Below are positions 16,729 through 24,700 of a DNA stretch of 64,000 bases, one piece after another; positions within the stretch are counted from its first letter, which is position 1; every line of letters starts with the position of its first letter. The notes under the pieces were generated by a model. The model made no database searches. It worked only from the letters and a program-made list of their open reading frames with translations, and was not told the DNA's origin. Made by a program: the position numbers and the translations under genes. This stretch comes from Subtercola frigoramans (lineage in GTDB: Bacteria; Actinomycetota; Actinomycetes; Actinomycetales; Microbacteriaceae), in NCBI RefSeq assembly GCF_016907385.1, contig NZ_JAFBBU010000001.1:1178001-1242000 (forward strand). Direction: 5' to 3'.

Positions 16729-17388
16729 CTATGCAGTGGACCGGGTGAGATCGATGACCACGTCGGCCAGGGAGCGTGGACCCTCCCGCGCGATGAAGTC
16801 GTTCTCCTGTTCAGCCCACATCTCCCAGTAGGGCTCATACGTTTCGCCGTCTCGCGCGAGCGCACGATCACGCCTCGTTGCGTCGTCGAGTTCGACCCAC
16901 ACGGTGAGCGTCGCCAGGGCCGCATTCTGGCGGCTGAGGCTGCCGGTGCCTTCGACGAGGAGGGGGAGTGACGGGTCGACGGTGACCCACTCTGCCGCGT
17001 GGCCGGTTGCCCAGTCGTGACGGCGCCAGCCCGGGGCAGCCGGATGATCGCTTGTCGAGTTGGCGCAGGGCGAGAGCAGCGAATCATGCACGTGCCGGCT
17101 GGCCGACTCGAGTCCGCTCCAGCCGGGGTAGATGTCGTCCAAGTGAACGAGAGTGACAGGGGAGTGCCATCGTTCGGTGAGCGCTTCAGCCAGCGCGTTC
17201 GAAAAGTCGGTCTTACCAGAGCCGGATCGGCCGTCGATCAGGATGACAGGGCCCTCCGGCCGAGGCGTGCTGGCCGTCGCAGGAGAGGCCTGAGCTTCAT
17301 CGAGCAGGTTGAGCACAGCATCCACCGCGTCGATGGTCGCGGAGATGTGCAGCACAGTAGTCGCCCGACGCGGGAACGGTGGGGTCAT
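16729..17388 (-). CDS. P-loop ATP-binding protein, uridine-kinase-like
   Basis: About 219 residues with a Walker A motif D-G-R-S-G-S-G-K-T near residue 53 and an L-V-H-L-D-D-I-Y-P-G-W segment, the arrangement of small uridine/cytidine-kinase-like P-loop proteins. Later L-D-D-A-T-R-R-D-R and W-A-E-Q-E segments fit the actinobacterial branch usually annotated only as ATP-binding. The substrate is unknown. The ATG at 17388 overlaps the TGA of the upstream Nudix gene (ATGA), which fixes the start; a longer frame upstream only reads the repeat array of the neighbour in another phase. Third gene of a DUF1304-Nudix-kinase operon. Confidence 0.8.
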   Translation of the reverse strand: MTPPFPRRATTVLHISATIDAVDAVLNLLDEAQASPATASTPRPEGPVILIDGRSGSGKTDFSNALAEALTERWHSPVTLVHLDDIYPGWSGLESASRHVHDSLLSPCANSTSDHPAAPGWRRHDWATGHAAEWVTVDPSLPLLVEGTGSLSRQNAALATLTVWVELDDATRRDRALARDGETYEPYWEMWAEQENDFIAREGPRSLADVVIDLTRSTA

Positions 17389-18203
17389 GTCAACGGGGTA
17401 TGAGCTGCGCCGAACGGCCCTGTGCTGGATGGCCCCGCGCTGGATGGCCCGGCGCTGTATGGCCCTGTGCTGTATGGCCCGGCGCCGAATAGCCCTGAAA
17501 TCGCAGCCCACTGCAGCAACAGCACTGTCTTCGCGTCGACGATTCCGTTACCGATCTGGCCGAGGGCTGCATCGAAGTCGAGCTCGATGTTCTCGATGTC
17601 TTCGCCTTCATCGTGCAGGCCACCGCCCTCGCCGGCCTGCGTGTCGGAGCTGTATTCCGCCGCGTAGAAGTGCAGTTTCTCGGTGACCGAACCGGGGCTC
17701 ATGAAGAGGTCGAACAGGTGGCGGGCGTCGGTGATCGCAAACCCGGTCTCCTCCGCTGTCTCACGGGTGATCGCGGTGAGGGCGTCATCGGAGTCGAGCA
17801 GACCGGCGGGCGCCTCGACGAGGTACCCGTCGGGGTGGCCATTGACATACGCCGGGAATCGGAACTGCCTGGTCAGCAACACCGTGCGGCGTTCGACGTT
17901 GAAGAGCAGGATCGTCGCGCCGTTGCCGCGATCGTACGTCTCACGCTGTTCCGTCGACCAATGGCCGTCGCGGTGCCGAAAGTCGAGCGTCGTCGTGCGC
18001 AGAACGAACCAGTTCGACGACAGCAGGGTCACGTCTCGAACGATCACGTTGCTGTTTCCCGCGAGATCGCGGCCGGCCTGGTCGAGGCCGGTTCGTCCGC
18101 GGCGATCGGGAAGGTGGATGCCCGGCACACCTATGCCCGGCATGCCTGTGTCCGGCACATCGACGTTGGGGAGGGGGGTGTCCGACTCGTCTGCCCTGCT
18201 CAT
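17385..18203 (-). CDS. Nudix hydrolase, ADP-ribose/GDP-mannose pyrophosphatase-like
   Basis: A 272-residue protein with a Nudix domain in the middle. The box reads A-G-L-L-D-S-D-D, then R-E-T-A-E-E-T-G-F (around residues 132-153), with Y-D-R-G-N-G-A-T before it, as in the NudF/NudK group that hydrolyses sugar nucleotides. The first Glu position of the box is Asp, as in several NudK-type proteins. The first ~40 residues contain three 15-bp-encoded G-M-P-G-I-type repeats, and the last ~35 residues are a 15-bp-encoded Gly/Pro/Ser repeat (G-P-Y-S-x, G-P-S-S-x) unlike any Nudix fold. ATGA overlaps with both neighbours indicate translational coupling. Confidence 0.85.
   Translation of the reverse strand: MSRADESDTPLPNVDVPDTGMPGIGVPGIHLPDRRGRTGLDQAGRDLAGNSNVIVRDVTLLSSNWFVLRTTTLDFRHRDGHWSTEQRETYDRGNGATILLFNVERRTVLLTRQFRFPAYVNGHPDGYLVEAPAGLLDSDDALTAITRETAEETGFAITDARHLFDLFMSPGSVTEKLHFYAAEYSSDTQAGEGGGLHDEGEDIENIELDFDAALGQIGNGIVDAKTVLLLQWAAISGLFGAGPYSTGPYSAGPSSAGPSSTGPFGAAHTPLT
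17405..17494 (-). repeat. 15-bp tandem repeat encoding the Nudix protein tail, 6 units
   Basis: Units start at 17405, 17420, 17435, 17450, 17465 and 17480, each ending in GGCC or AGCC and of the form C(T/G)GNGCTGNATGGCC. They encode Gly-Pro-Ser/Tyr pentapeptides at the C-terminus of the Nudix protein. Confidence 0.9.
18117..18161 (-). repeat. 15-bp tandem repeat near the Nudix gene start, 3 units
   Basis: Three units at 18117, 18132 and 18147 around the core (T/C)G(T/C)CCGGCA. They encode repeated Gly-Met/Val-Pro-Gly-Ile/Asp pentapeptides in the N-terminal extension of the Nudix protein. Confidence 0.75.
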
Positions 18204-18586
18204 CGCGCGATCAGCAGAAAGGCGAGCCCGAGCACCGCAGGGGTGCCCTGCAGTGCTGCCGCGCGCAGCCGCTCTCGGCCGGTCGAGAGCAGGACGAGGG
18301 CGGCACTCACGATTGACGCCATCGTGAAGAGTGCGAGTGTGAACCCGGCCTGGTGGAGGTCGGGGATCCAGTACAGCACGAGCCCGATGGCGGCTCCGAC
18401 AGCCAGAAAGAGATTGTAGAAGCCCTGGTTGTAGGCCAGCGGCGCGGTGGTGTCGGCGTCAGCCTGGCTGGTCAGCCCGAAGCGCTTCCAGATTGACGGG
18501 CGGCGCCACTGCATGCTCTCCATGACGAAGATGTAGACGTGCAGCAGAGCCGCGAGAGCGACGAAGACTGTTGCGAGGATACCCAT
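18200..18586 (-). CDS. DUF1304 family small membrane protein
   Basis: A 128-residue protein with four hydrophobic helices and the DUF1304 signatures H-V-Y-I-F-V-M-E-S in the first helix and Y-N-Q-G-F-Y-N-L-F-L in the second. Function is unknown; members are common in Gram-positive bacteria. A TACACT box (plus 18593-18598) lies 6 nt upstream of the ATG, consistent with a leaderless transcript starting at the first gene of the operon. Its TGA overlaps the ATG of the Nudix gene. Confidence 0.87.
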   Translation of the reverse strand: MGILATVFVALAALLHVYIFVMESMQWRRPSIWKRFGLTSQADADTTAPLAYNQGFYNLFLAVGAAIGLVLYWIPDLHQAGFTLALFTMASIVSAALVLLSTGRERLRAAALQGTPAVLGLAFLLIAR

Positions 18587-18617
18587 GCGCCCAGTGTAGA
18601 TCGAGTGGTGCGATCGC

Positions 18618-19787
18618 TCAGCCGCTGGTTGAGTGGCCCGCGGGCGACTCGAGCAGCTGCCACAACCAGTTGGGCCCGCGCACGGCCGCCCCGAGAGATT
18701 CGACCCTGCTCCGGAGTTCGCGGTCGGCAGTCACGACCAGCACCCGATGGCTCGGGGTGCCGGGAGATCCTGGTGACAGGCGTGGCGACAGGCGTGGTGA
18801 CAGGTGTCGCTCGACGGTGTCGACGATCGTCTGGTCGCCGTCAGCTTCGGCGCGAACGATCGAGAGGGCAGTGGCGAGGTCGTGTGCCTTCGCGGGTGCG
18901 CCGGGACGGGCATCCGGATCGGCGGGTGCCTGCCCGGGATGAAGTGGGTCTCCAACGACCGTGCCCCTCGCCTGGCCCTCGACGACGAGCAGGATCGAGG
19001 GCCACCAGGTGGAGCTGCCGCGCTCGCTACCACGCTCGCTGCCACTTTTGGTGCCGTGTTCGCTGCCCGGTTCGCTGCCCGGTTCGCTGCCGTGCGTGAT
19101 GCCGAGTGCCTCCGCAGGAAACCCCTGCAGGGCGAGGCCGGCCAACTCGGTGGCGAAGCGTTCTGTTGCGCCGAGCCTGTCGTTCCACCAGCCGTCGGGC
19201 TTGGAACCGACCACATTCGCCGCATCGACGATGAGAACGGTGCTGCGCTCCAACCCTGTTCGAAGCGCCGGCCACGCCGATTCGAAACCCGGGTGCAGGG
19301 GCAGCGTCGACACCTCGTCGATGGGCACCCAGCGCACCTCGATGCTCTCGGCGTCGGCGATGACGGCGTCAAAGGGTGTCACCACGTCGACGACCACCGT
19401 CGTGTAGCTCCAGAACCCGAGGTCGAGGGTCGAGGTGAACCGGAGGGTGAGGGCCTCAGAGGGAACGCCGGCCTCTTCGTGTGCCTCTCTGATGGCCCCC
19501 TGCACCGAGGTCTCGTCGTGATGGCGAGCGCCGCCGGGCAGCCCCCAGGTGCCGCCGAAGTGGCTCCAGTTGGCCCGGTGCTGCAACAGGATGCCGCGTT
19601 CCGCATCGTGGGCGAGCAGGCCCGCTGCCCCGAACCGGCCCCAGAACCGGCGACCTGTACCGTCTTCGACCCACCCGTCGCCGCTGTCCCGGTTGCCCAC
19701 CAGCGCGGGCGGCACGAAGGAGTGCGGCGAAGGGTGATCCGCCGAGTTTCCTGCAGAATGTGGCGTGGGGTTCGCCGATTCGGTCAT
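18618..19787 (-). CDS. Nudix hydrolase fused to a PIN/NYN-like domain
   Basis: A 389-residue two-domain protein. Residues ~45-175 are a Nudix domain with W-G-L-P-G-G, then R-E-A-H-E-E-A-G-V. Residues ~180-389 look like a PIN/NYN-type nuclease fold: it begins V-L-I-V-D-A-A-N-V-V-G, has a central V-V-E-G segment, E-A-D-G-D-Q-T-I-V, and ends V-V-T-A-D-R-E-L-R-S-R-V then G-P-N-W-L. The acidic residues (D in D-A-A-N, D-G-D, T-A-D-R) are the expected metal ligands. The linker holds G-S-E-P repeats and an L-S-P-R repeat encoded by 12-bp units. Nudix-PIN fusions of this type recur in actinobacteria; the substrate is not known. The start has only a weak -10 like box. Confidence 0.78.
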   Translation of the reverse strand: MTESANPTPHSAGNSADHPSPHSFVPPALVGNRDSGDGWVEDGTGRRFWGRFGAAGLLAHDAERGILLQHRANWSHFGGTWGLPGGARHHDETSVQGAIREAHEEAGVPSEALTLRFTSTLDLGFWSYTTVVVDVVTPFDAVIADAESIEVRWVPIDEVSTLPLHPGFESAWPALRTGLERSTVLIVDAANVVGSKPDGWWNDRLGATERFATELAGLALQGFPAEALGITHGSEPGSEPGSEHGTKSGSERGSERGSSTWWPSILLVVEGQARGTVVGDPLHPGQAPADPDARPGAPAKAHDLATALSIVRAEADGDQTIVDTVERHLSPRLSPRLSPGSPGTPSHRVLVVTADRELRSRVESLGAAVRGPNWLWQLLESPAGHSTSG

Positions 19788-19917
19788 AGCGCAATTTTGC
19801 CATGCACCACAGGAACCCCGTTACACAAACCCAGCGCTGTGACATAAACCCAGCCGAGCCGCAGAACTCGCCGCACGGTTACCGGCTTTACGGCGAGTCT
19901 CCGCATAGGGTGTCGGT

Positions 19918-22900
19918 GTGTGGCGCGCCGATAAGAAACGAGAGTCAGACCCGACAGCGGCTGACAGCAGAATGGCTGACAGCACTGTGCCTGACGACGA
20001 AAGGGCTGCGACGATCTGGGGTCGACGCGGCGACTTTGATGCTGTCCATGGCCGGTCGAGTTCAGGGCTAGGTGCAGGGCCGGGCGAGGGCGGCAAATCG
20101 GGCCTGGTCATCTCGCCCGATGATCTGGTCGAGCCCTCACGGGAACGCTGGCGCGAAGAGCTCCGCGAGCTCGGCGGCGTCTCCTCCCTCCTCCACTTCG
20201 ACGACGCCCCGCGGTCGCGAGTCGACCTGACCACCACCCACCCGAGCGGCCTCGCCCAGTTCATCACCGGCAACGCCACCCTGCTCTCCAGCCTCATCCG
20301 TGACGAACTCGCCCTCCGAAGCGCGCGCATCGCGGCGGGAGCAATCACCGACAAGGGCGTCGAACTCCGTTCGGTGCGGGGCATCGACTCCGTTCACCTG
20401 GCCATCGGTCTCGCCCAGTGGAAGATCACCGACGCCGAGCAGAACGACACGCACTTCACGGCACCGGTTCTGCTGCGCCCGCTGCTGATCCGCCGCTATG
20501 GCCGCGATTTCGAGCTCAAGCTCCGCGGCCTGCCGTTCGTCAATCCCGAACTCGCCCGTGCACTACAGGAACAGTTCCAGATCACCCTCGACGCCGACGC
20601 GATGGTCGCACTCGCCGCCACGAACGGCGTATTCAAACCGCAGCCGGTCATCGACCACCTGCGCGGCCTCACCTCGCACCTGCCGTGGTTCAGTGTTCAG
20701 CCGAGGCTCGTCGTGTCGTCGTTCGCCGATGTCGCCAATTCGATGGTCTCCGATGCGCGGCAGCTCGATCATCCGGTGCTCGATGCACTGGCGGGGTCGT
20801 TGACCGCCAGGCGCGCCGTGCAGGAGTCGTACCACCCCGTCGACGCCACGCCGCAGGATGCCCGGCCGCCGTCGACCGACACGCTCCTGCTCGACGCCGA
20901 TGCCGAGCAGGAGAACGTGATCGCACAGATCTCTGCGGGAAACTCGCTCGTGGTGAAGACCCTGCCGGGGACCGGTGGCACGCAGACCATCGTGAATGCG
21001 ATCGGCTCACTGACCGGCCAGAACAAGCGTGTGCTCGTCGTGAGCCCCCGACGGTTGAGTCTCCGTGGGATCGCGAGGCGCTTCACTGACGTCGGGCTGC
21101 CCGGTATCGCGGTTTCGCCGCGTACCCTTCGCCGCGACCTCATCCAGTCGATCGGGCGCAACGAGAAGGCGACACAGCCTCACGTGGCCGACGTCGACGA
21201 GGCACTCGTACGGCTCCGTCACGTGCTGCTCGACTATCGCGGGTCACTCAGCCGCGTCGACCCATTGCTGAAGGTGTCGGTGCTCGACTCGCTGCGCGAA
21301 CTCGCGCGCCTCTCCCTCCTGCCTCACCCGCCGGCGACCACCGCGCGCCTCGACAGGCAATCGCTCGAGGCGCTGGCCTCGGGCCGGAGCCGGGCGGCAA
21401 AGACCCTGATCAAGGCCGCGGCGCTCGGCGAGTTCCGCTATGGCCCCGACGATTCACCGTGGTACGGCGCGTCGTTCGACTCGGCCGAAGATGCGACCAA
21501 CGCGCACAACACGGCCAAACGAGTGCACCGCACCGACCTTCCCAGCCTGCTGACGCGAGCTTATGAACTCATCGGGCAGACGCACATGCGACAGTTCACC
21601 ACGGTCTCCGAGCTGGGTTCGTACCTGCGCCTGCTGCTCGACATCCGCGAGACGCTCGACAAGTTCCTGCCCGTCGTGTTCGACCGGTCGCTCACCGACA
21701 TCATCGCTGCCACCGGCCCGCGCCGTGATTCCGCCCAGATGACCGGCACCAGTCGCCGCCGTCTGCGCAGCCTCGCCAAGGAATATGTCAGGCCCGGCGT
21801 TCATGTCGGCGACATCAATGCTTCCCTGCGGCGCATCCAGCAACAACGTGTGCTGTGGCACCGGTATGCCGCTGCGGGCATCCCTCCCGAGGTACCGACT
21901 GGACTTGCCGATGTGCAGGTCGCGTTCCAGCGGGTGAATGAAGACCTCCTGCGGCTGGATGTTCCGCTCGGCACACTCGGCACGGCACGGCAGCTCAACG
22001 AACTTCCGATCGGCGAACTGATCGGCCTGCTCGATGCCCTCGCGGCAGACTCTGAGGTGCTGGCCAACCTGCAGGAGCGTACGGCGCTGCTTGACACGCT
22101 CCGCGAGCTGGCGCTCGACCCTCTGCTCACCGACCTCTCGCAGCGGCACGTGCCAGAGAGCGCAGTTGCCGACGAACTCGAACTCGCCTGGTGGCAGAGT
22201 GTTCTCGAGCAGATGCTCGCCAACGACCGCGCGCTGCTGGGTGCGAACACCGGAATTCTCGACCGGCTCGAAGCGGACTTCAGGCTCGTGGACGAGGCGC
22301 ATGCCTCCGTCAGCGGTCAGATCCTGGCCTGGCAGCTGGCCGAGACGTGGAGTGTCGGTGTTGCCGACCATGCCGATGAGGCAGCGTCGCTCAAGTCTCT
22401 GCTTCGCACCGACGTCGTCGATTCCGTCACCCTCCAGCGAGCGGCCCCGTACCTCAGTAAGGTGCTCGCACCGATCTGGCTCGCTTCGCCCTATGAAGTC
22501 GCCGAGATCAGCGACGACATCGTCTTCGATGCGGTTGTGCTCGTCGACGCTGGCGCGACGACCCTTGCGGAGAATGCGGCGGCCATCCGCCGGGCCAGGC
22601 AGGTCATCGCCTTCGGCGACCCCGTCACCCAGACGCCGTCGCGCTTCGAGATCGCCGTGCCTGCAGTCGTACAGCCCGCCCCACGGTCGAGCGTCGCCGA
22701 CACCCGTTCGGTTGAAGAGCGTTCGGTCGAAGAACTGGCCAGCGACTCCGCTCTGGCTCGCCTCGCCGAACTCGTGCCGACCCTGTCGCTTACCCGCAGC
22801 TACCGTGCGGGTGGAGAAGACCTCGCCGAACTCGTCAACCACCGTTTCTACAACGGTAAGATCGATTCCCTGCCCTGGGCGGGCACCTATCTCGGCCACG

Positions 22901-23760
22901 GTAGCCTCACGCTGCACTACCTCGAGGGTGCCGGCGGCATGCCCGACAGCGAGACCGGGGCCGTCGAGAGCGTCGATGCCGAGGTCGAACGGGTGGTCTG
23001 GCTCGTCATGGACCACGCCCAGAAGTACCCGCGCGAATCGCTCATGGTGATCACGGCCAGTGCAAAGCATGCCGTGCGCGTGCAGCAGGCTGTGCTGTCG
23101 GCGTTCGCCAAGCGCAGCGACCTCAGCGACTTCATCCTGAAAGACAGGGCAGAGCCGTTCATGGTCGCCACGCTCGAGCAGTCGGTGGCGCAGAGCCGCG
23201 ACCGCGTGATCTTCTCGGTGGGTTACGGTCGAACCCCGCACGGCAGGGTGTTGACCAACTTCGGGGCCCTCGCGAAACCGGGCGGCGAACGCCTCCTCGC
23301 CATCGGCATGACGCGGGCTCGACGGTCGATGGACATCGTGAGCTGCTTCAAACCCGCCGATATCGACGAAGAGCGAATGAACTTCGGCGTCGTCACGCTT
23401 CGCCAGATCCTCACCGAGGCTGAGAACGGGCCGACCCCTGACACCTTCTCAAGCCCCGGGGATGCCCTGCTGATCGACCTCGCACGGCGCCTCGGTGCCC
23501 GCGGGCTCGAAGTAGCGTTCGAACACCGCGGCAAGCTCACGCTCGTCGCCTCCTACGAGGGCCGGGCCGTTGCCGTCGAGACCGACTCGGTTGTGCACTC
23601 GATGAGCCTCCGCGAGTCACTGCGATTGCGCCCCGACATGCTCAAGCGCCTCGGCTGGCACTACCTCCGTGTGCACAGCTTCGAGCTGTTCACCGACCCC
23701 GAGGCTGTCGCCACCAGGATCGCCACTGTCATCGGGGTGCGCCAGCTCGCTGCTGTGTAG
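19918..23760 (+). CDS. SF1 (Dna2/UPF1-like) helicase-related protein with eroded ATPase motifs and a C-terminal restriction-endonuclease-like domain
   Basis: A 1280-residue protein laid out like actinobacterial DUF4011-type SF1 helicases. At the Walker A position (about residues 348-357) it reads L-P-G-T-G-G-T-Q-T, with no Lys. At the Walker B position (about 874-880) it reads V-L-V-D-A-G-A where helicases have D-E-A-S. Motif III reads G-D-P-V-T-Q-T instead of G-D-x-x-Q-L. Later motifs are better kept: S-Y-R-A-G-G-E-D followed by N-H-R-F-Y, and G-M-T-R-A-R-R near 1130. The last ~90 residues resemble the MTES_1575/Vsr-like nuclease fold (V-A-V-E-T-D, then L-G-W-H-Y-L-R-V). It is probably unable to hydrolyse ATP. 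The GTG start at 19918 has TAGGGT 6 nt upstream, a leaderless pattern. Confidence 0.75.
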   Translation: MWRADKKRESDPTAADSRMADSTVPDDERAATIWGRRGDFDAVHGRSSSGLGAGPGEGGKSGLVISPDDLVEPSRERWREELRELGGVSSLLHFDDAPRSRVDLTTTHPSGLAQFITGNATLLSSLIRDELALRSARIAAGAITDKGVELRSVRGIDSVHLAIGLAQWKITDAEQNDTHFTAPVLLRPLLIRRYGRDFELKLRGLPFVNPELARALQEQFQITLDADAMVALAATNGVFKPQPVIDHLRGLTSHLPWFSVQPRLVVSSFADVANSMVSDARQLDHPVLDALAGSLTARRAVQESYHPVDATPQDARPPSTDTLLLDADAEQENVIAQISAGNSLVVKTLPGTGGTQTIVNAIGSLTGQNKRVLVVSPRRLSLRGIARRFTDVGLPGIAVSPRTLRRDLIQSIGRNEKATQPHVADVDEALVRLRHVLLDYRGSLSRVDPLLKVSVLDSLRELARLSLLPHPPATTARLDRQSLEALASGRSRAAKTLIKAAALGEFRYGPDDSPWYGASFDSAEDATNAHNTAKRVHRTDLPSLLTRAYELIGQTHMRQFTTVSELGSYLRLLLDIRETLDKFLPVVFDRSLTDIIAATGPRRDSAQMTGTSRRRLRSLAKEYVRPGVHVGDINASLRRIQQQRVLWHRYAAAGIPPEVPTGLADVQVAFQRVNEDLLRLDVPLGTLGTARQLNELPIGELIGLLDALAADSEVLANLQERTALLDTLRELALDPLLTDLSQRHVPESAVADELELAWWQSVLEQMLANDRALLGANTGILDRLEADFRLVDEAHASVSGQILAWQLAETWSVGVADHADEAASLKSLLRTDVVDSVTLQRAAPYLSKVLAPIWLASPYEVAEISDDIVFDAVVLVDAGATTLAENAAAIRRARQVIAFGDPVTQTPSRFEIAVPAVVQPAPRSSVADTRSVEERSVEELASDSALARLAELVPTLSLTRSYRAGGEDLAELVNHRFYNGKIDSLPWAGTYLGHGSLTLHYLEGAGGMPDSETGAVESVDAEVERVVWLVMDHAQKYPRESLMVITASAKHAVRVQQAVLSAFAKRSDLSDFILKDRAEPFMVATLEQSVAQSRDRVIFSVGYGRTPHGRVLTNFGALAKPGGERLLAIGMTRARRSMDIVSCFKPADIDEERMNFGVVTLRQILTEAENGPTPDTFSSPGDALLIDLARRLGARGLEVAFEHRGKLTLVASYEGRAVAVETDSVVHSMSLRESLRLRPDMLKRLGWHYLRVHSFELFTDPEAVATRIATVIGVRQLAAV

Positions 23761-23938
23761 CTGTGTGTAGCTGTGTGTAGCTGTGTGTAGCTGTGTGTAG
23801 CTGTGTGTAGCTGTGTAGCTGTGTAGCTGTGTAGCTGTGTAGCTGTATAGCTGTATAGCTGTATAGCTGTATAGCTGTATAGCTGTATAGCTGTATAGCT
23901 GTATAGCTGTATAGCTGTATAGCTGTATAGCTGTATAG
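23753..23938 (+). repeat. Composite microsatellite: 10-bp units (x5), then 8-bp units (x4 and x12)
   Basis: Starting with CTGTGTAG, whose last three bases are the stop codon of the helicase-like gene, the array runs through five perfect CTGTGTGTAG decamers (23761-23810), four CTGTGTAG octamers (23811-23842) and twelve perfect CTGTATAG octamers (23843-23938). Every unit contains TAG. The perfect copies imply recent slippage. It lies between convergent genes. Confidence 0.97.
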
Positions 23939-23967
23939 CGTGTGCTTGGCGCGTGCATGAGCGCGCC

Positions 23968-24192
23968 CTACCAGTGCGGCGGCTTGTCTGCCCTCAGCCT
24001 GTCGTCGTTCGGGCCCGCACCCGGTGCTGTCGCATCTCGGGTGTCGTCGGTGTCTTCCGCGGCCTTGACGACGGCGAGATTCGACCGGAGGGTCTCGGCT
24101 GACTGGGGCCGGGCATCCGAACCGTCTACGGGCTCGGTCTGCACGCGGCGACGCCCGACGCGCCTGACAGGCAATGCTGGTTCGTGCGTCAC
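23968..24192 (-). CDS. Small hypothetical protein ending in R-A-D-K-P-P-H-W
   Basis: A possible 74-residue basic/acidic soluble protein with a GTG start 10 nt after the mscL stop codon, so it would be the last gene of an fmdB-like - mscL - small gene operon. Codon third positions are strongly G/C, as in real genes here, and the C-terminus N-D-D-R-L-R-A-D-K-P-P-H-W resembles tails I associate with short actinobacterial proteins of unknown function. No domain is recognisable. Equally it could be an open frame without a product. Confidence 0.45.
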   Translation of the reverse strand: MTHEPALPVRRVGRRRVQTEPVDGSDARPQSAETLRSNLAVVKAAEDTDDTRDATAPGAGPNDDRLRADKPPHW

Positions 24193-24202
24193 GGGTGGAG
24201 GG

Positions 24203-24691
24203 TCACTCGTTGGGCCACGGGTGACCTGGAGCTCTCGGAGCTTCCGCTGTACCTACACCTGTACCTACGCCTGCGACTGTGTTCGGCCGTTGCGCCGCGG
24301 CGAGCAGATCGCGGATCTCGGCGAGCAGCTCGAGGTCGGTGGGCGGAGCCTCGGCGACCACCTCTTCGGCCGGATTCTGTTTGCTCTTGAAGAACGACAC
24401 CTTCTTGAGGTGGTTGATAGGCAGCACGAAGACGAAGTAGACGACGACAGCGACAAGCAGGAACTGGATGATCGCGCCGAGCACGAGTCCGAACTTGAGA
24501 GTGCTGGCACCGATCTGCACTTGGAACGCGTCGTTCAGGGCTTCAGCGCTGAAGAGCGCAGCGATCAGGGGGTTGAAGATGCCCGTGACGATCGCCGTGA
24601 CGACCGCCGTGAATGCGGCACCGATGACCACGGCGACGGCCAGGTCTATGACGTTGCCGCGCAGGATGAATTCTTTGAAACCTTTGATCAC
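24203..24691 (-). CDS. mscL: Large-conductance mechanosensitive channel MscL
   Basis: A 162-residue protein beginning M-I-K-G-F-K-E-F-I-L-R-G-N-V-I-D-L-A-V-A-V-V-I-G, the amphipathic N-terminal helix and pore-lining first transmembrane helix of MscL. The second helix (Q-F-L-L-V-A-V-V-V-Y-F-V-F) and a C-terminal helix with L-L-A-E-I-R-D-L-L follow. The homopentamer opens under membrane tension and protects against hypo-osmotic shock. The C-terminal ~25 residues are a Gly/Thr/Pro-rich tail. It follows the FmdB-like gene by 9 nt on the same strand and is probably co-transcribed. Confidence 0.95.
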   Translation of the reverse strand: MIKGFKEFILRGNVIDLAVAVVIGAAFTAVVTAIVTGIFNPLIAALFSAEALNDAFQVQIGASTLKFGLVLGAIIQFLLVAVVVYFVFVLPINHLKKVSFFKSKQNPAEEVVAEAPPTDLELLAEIRDLLAAAQRPNTVAGVGTGVGTAEAPRAPGHPWPNE

Positions 24692-24700
24692 AGTGAAGCC

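Noticed and set aside
21454-23241. Long minus-strand open frame of ~595 codons opposite the helicase-like gene
   Set aside because: High-GC antisense shadow: no domain, while the plus-strand frame has helicase motifs over its whole length.
23753-23938. Array of short repeats that might be taken for a CRISPR
   Set aside because: Units are 8-10 bp and directly adjacent without spacers; no cas gene is near.
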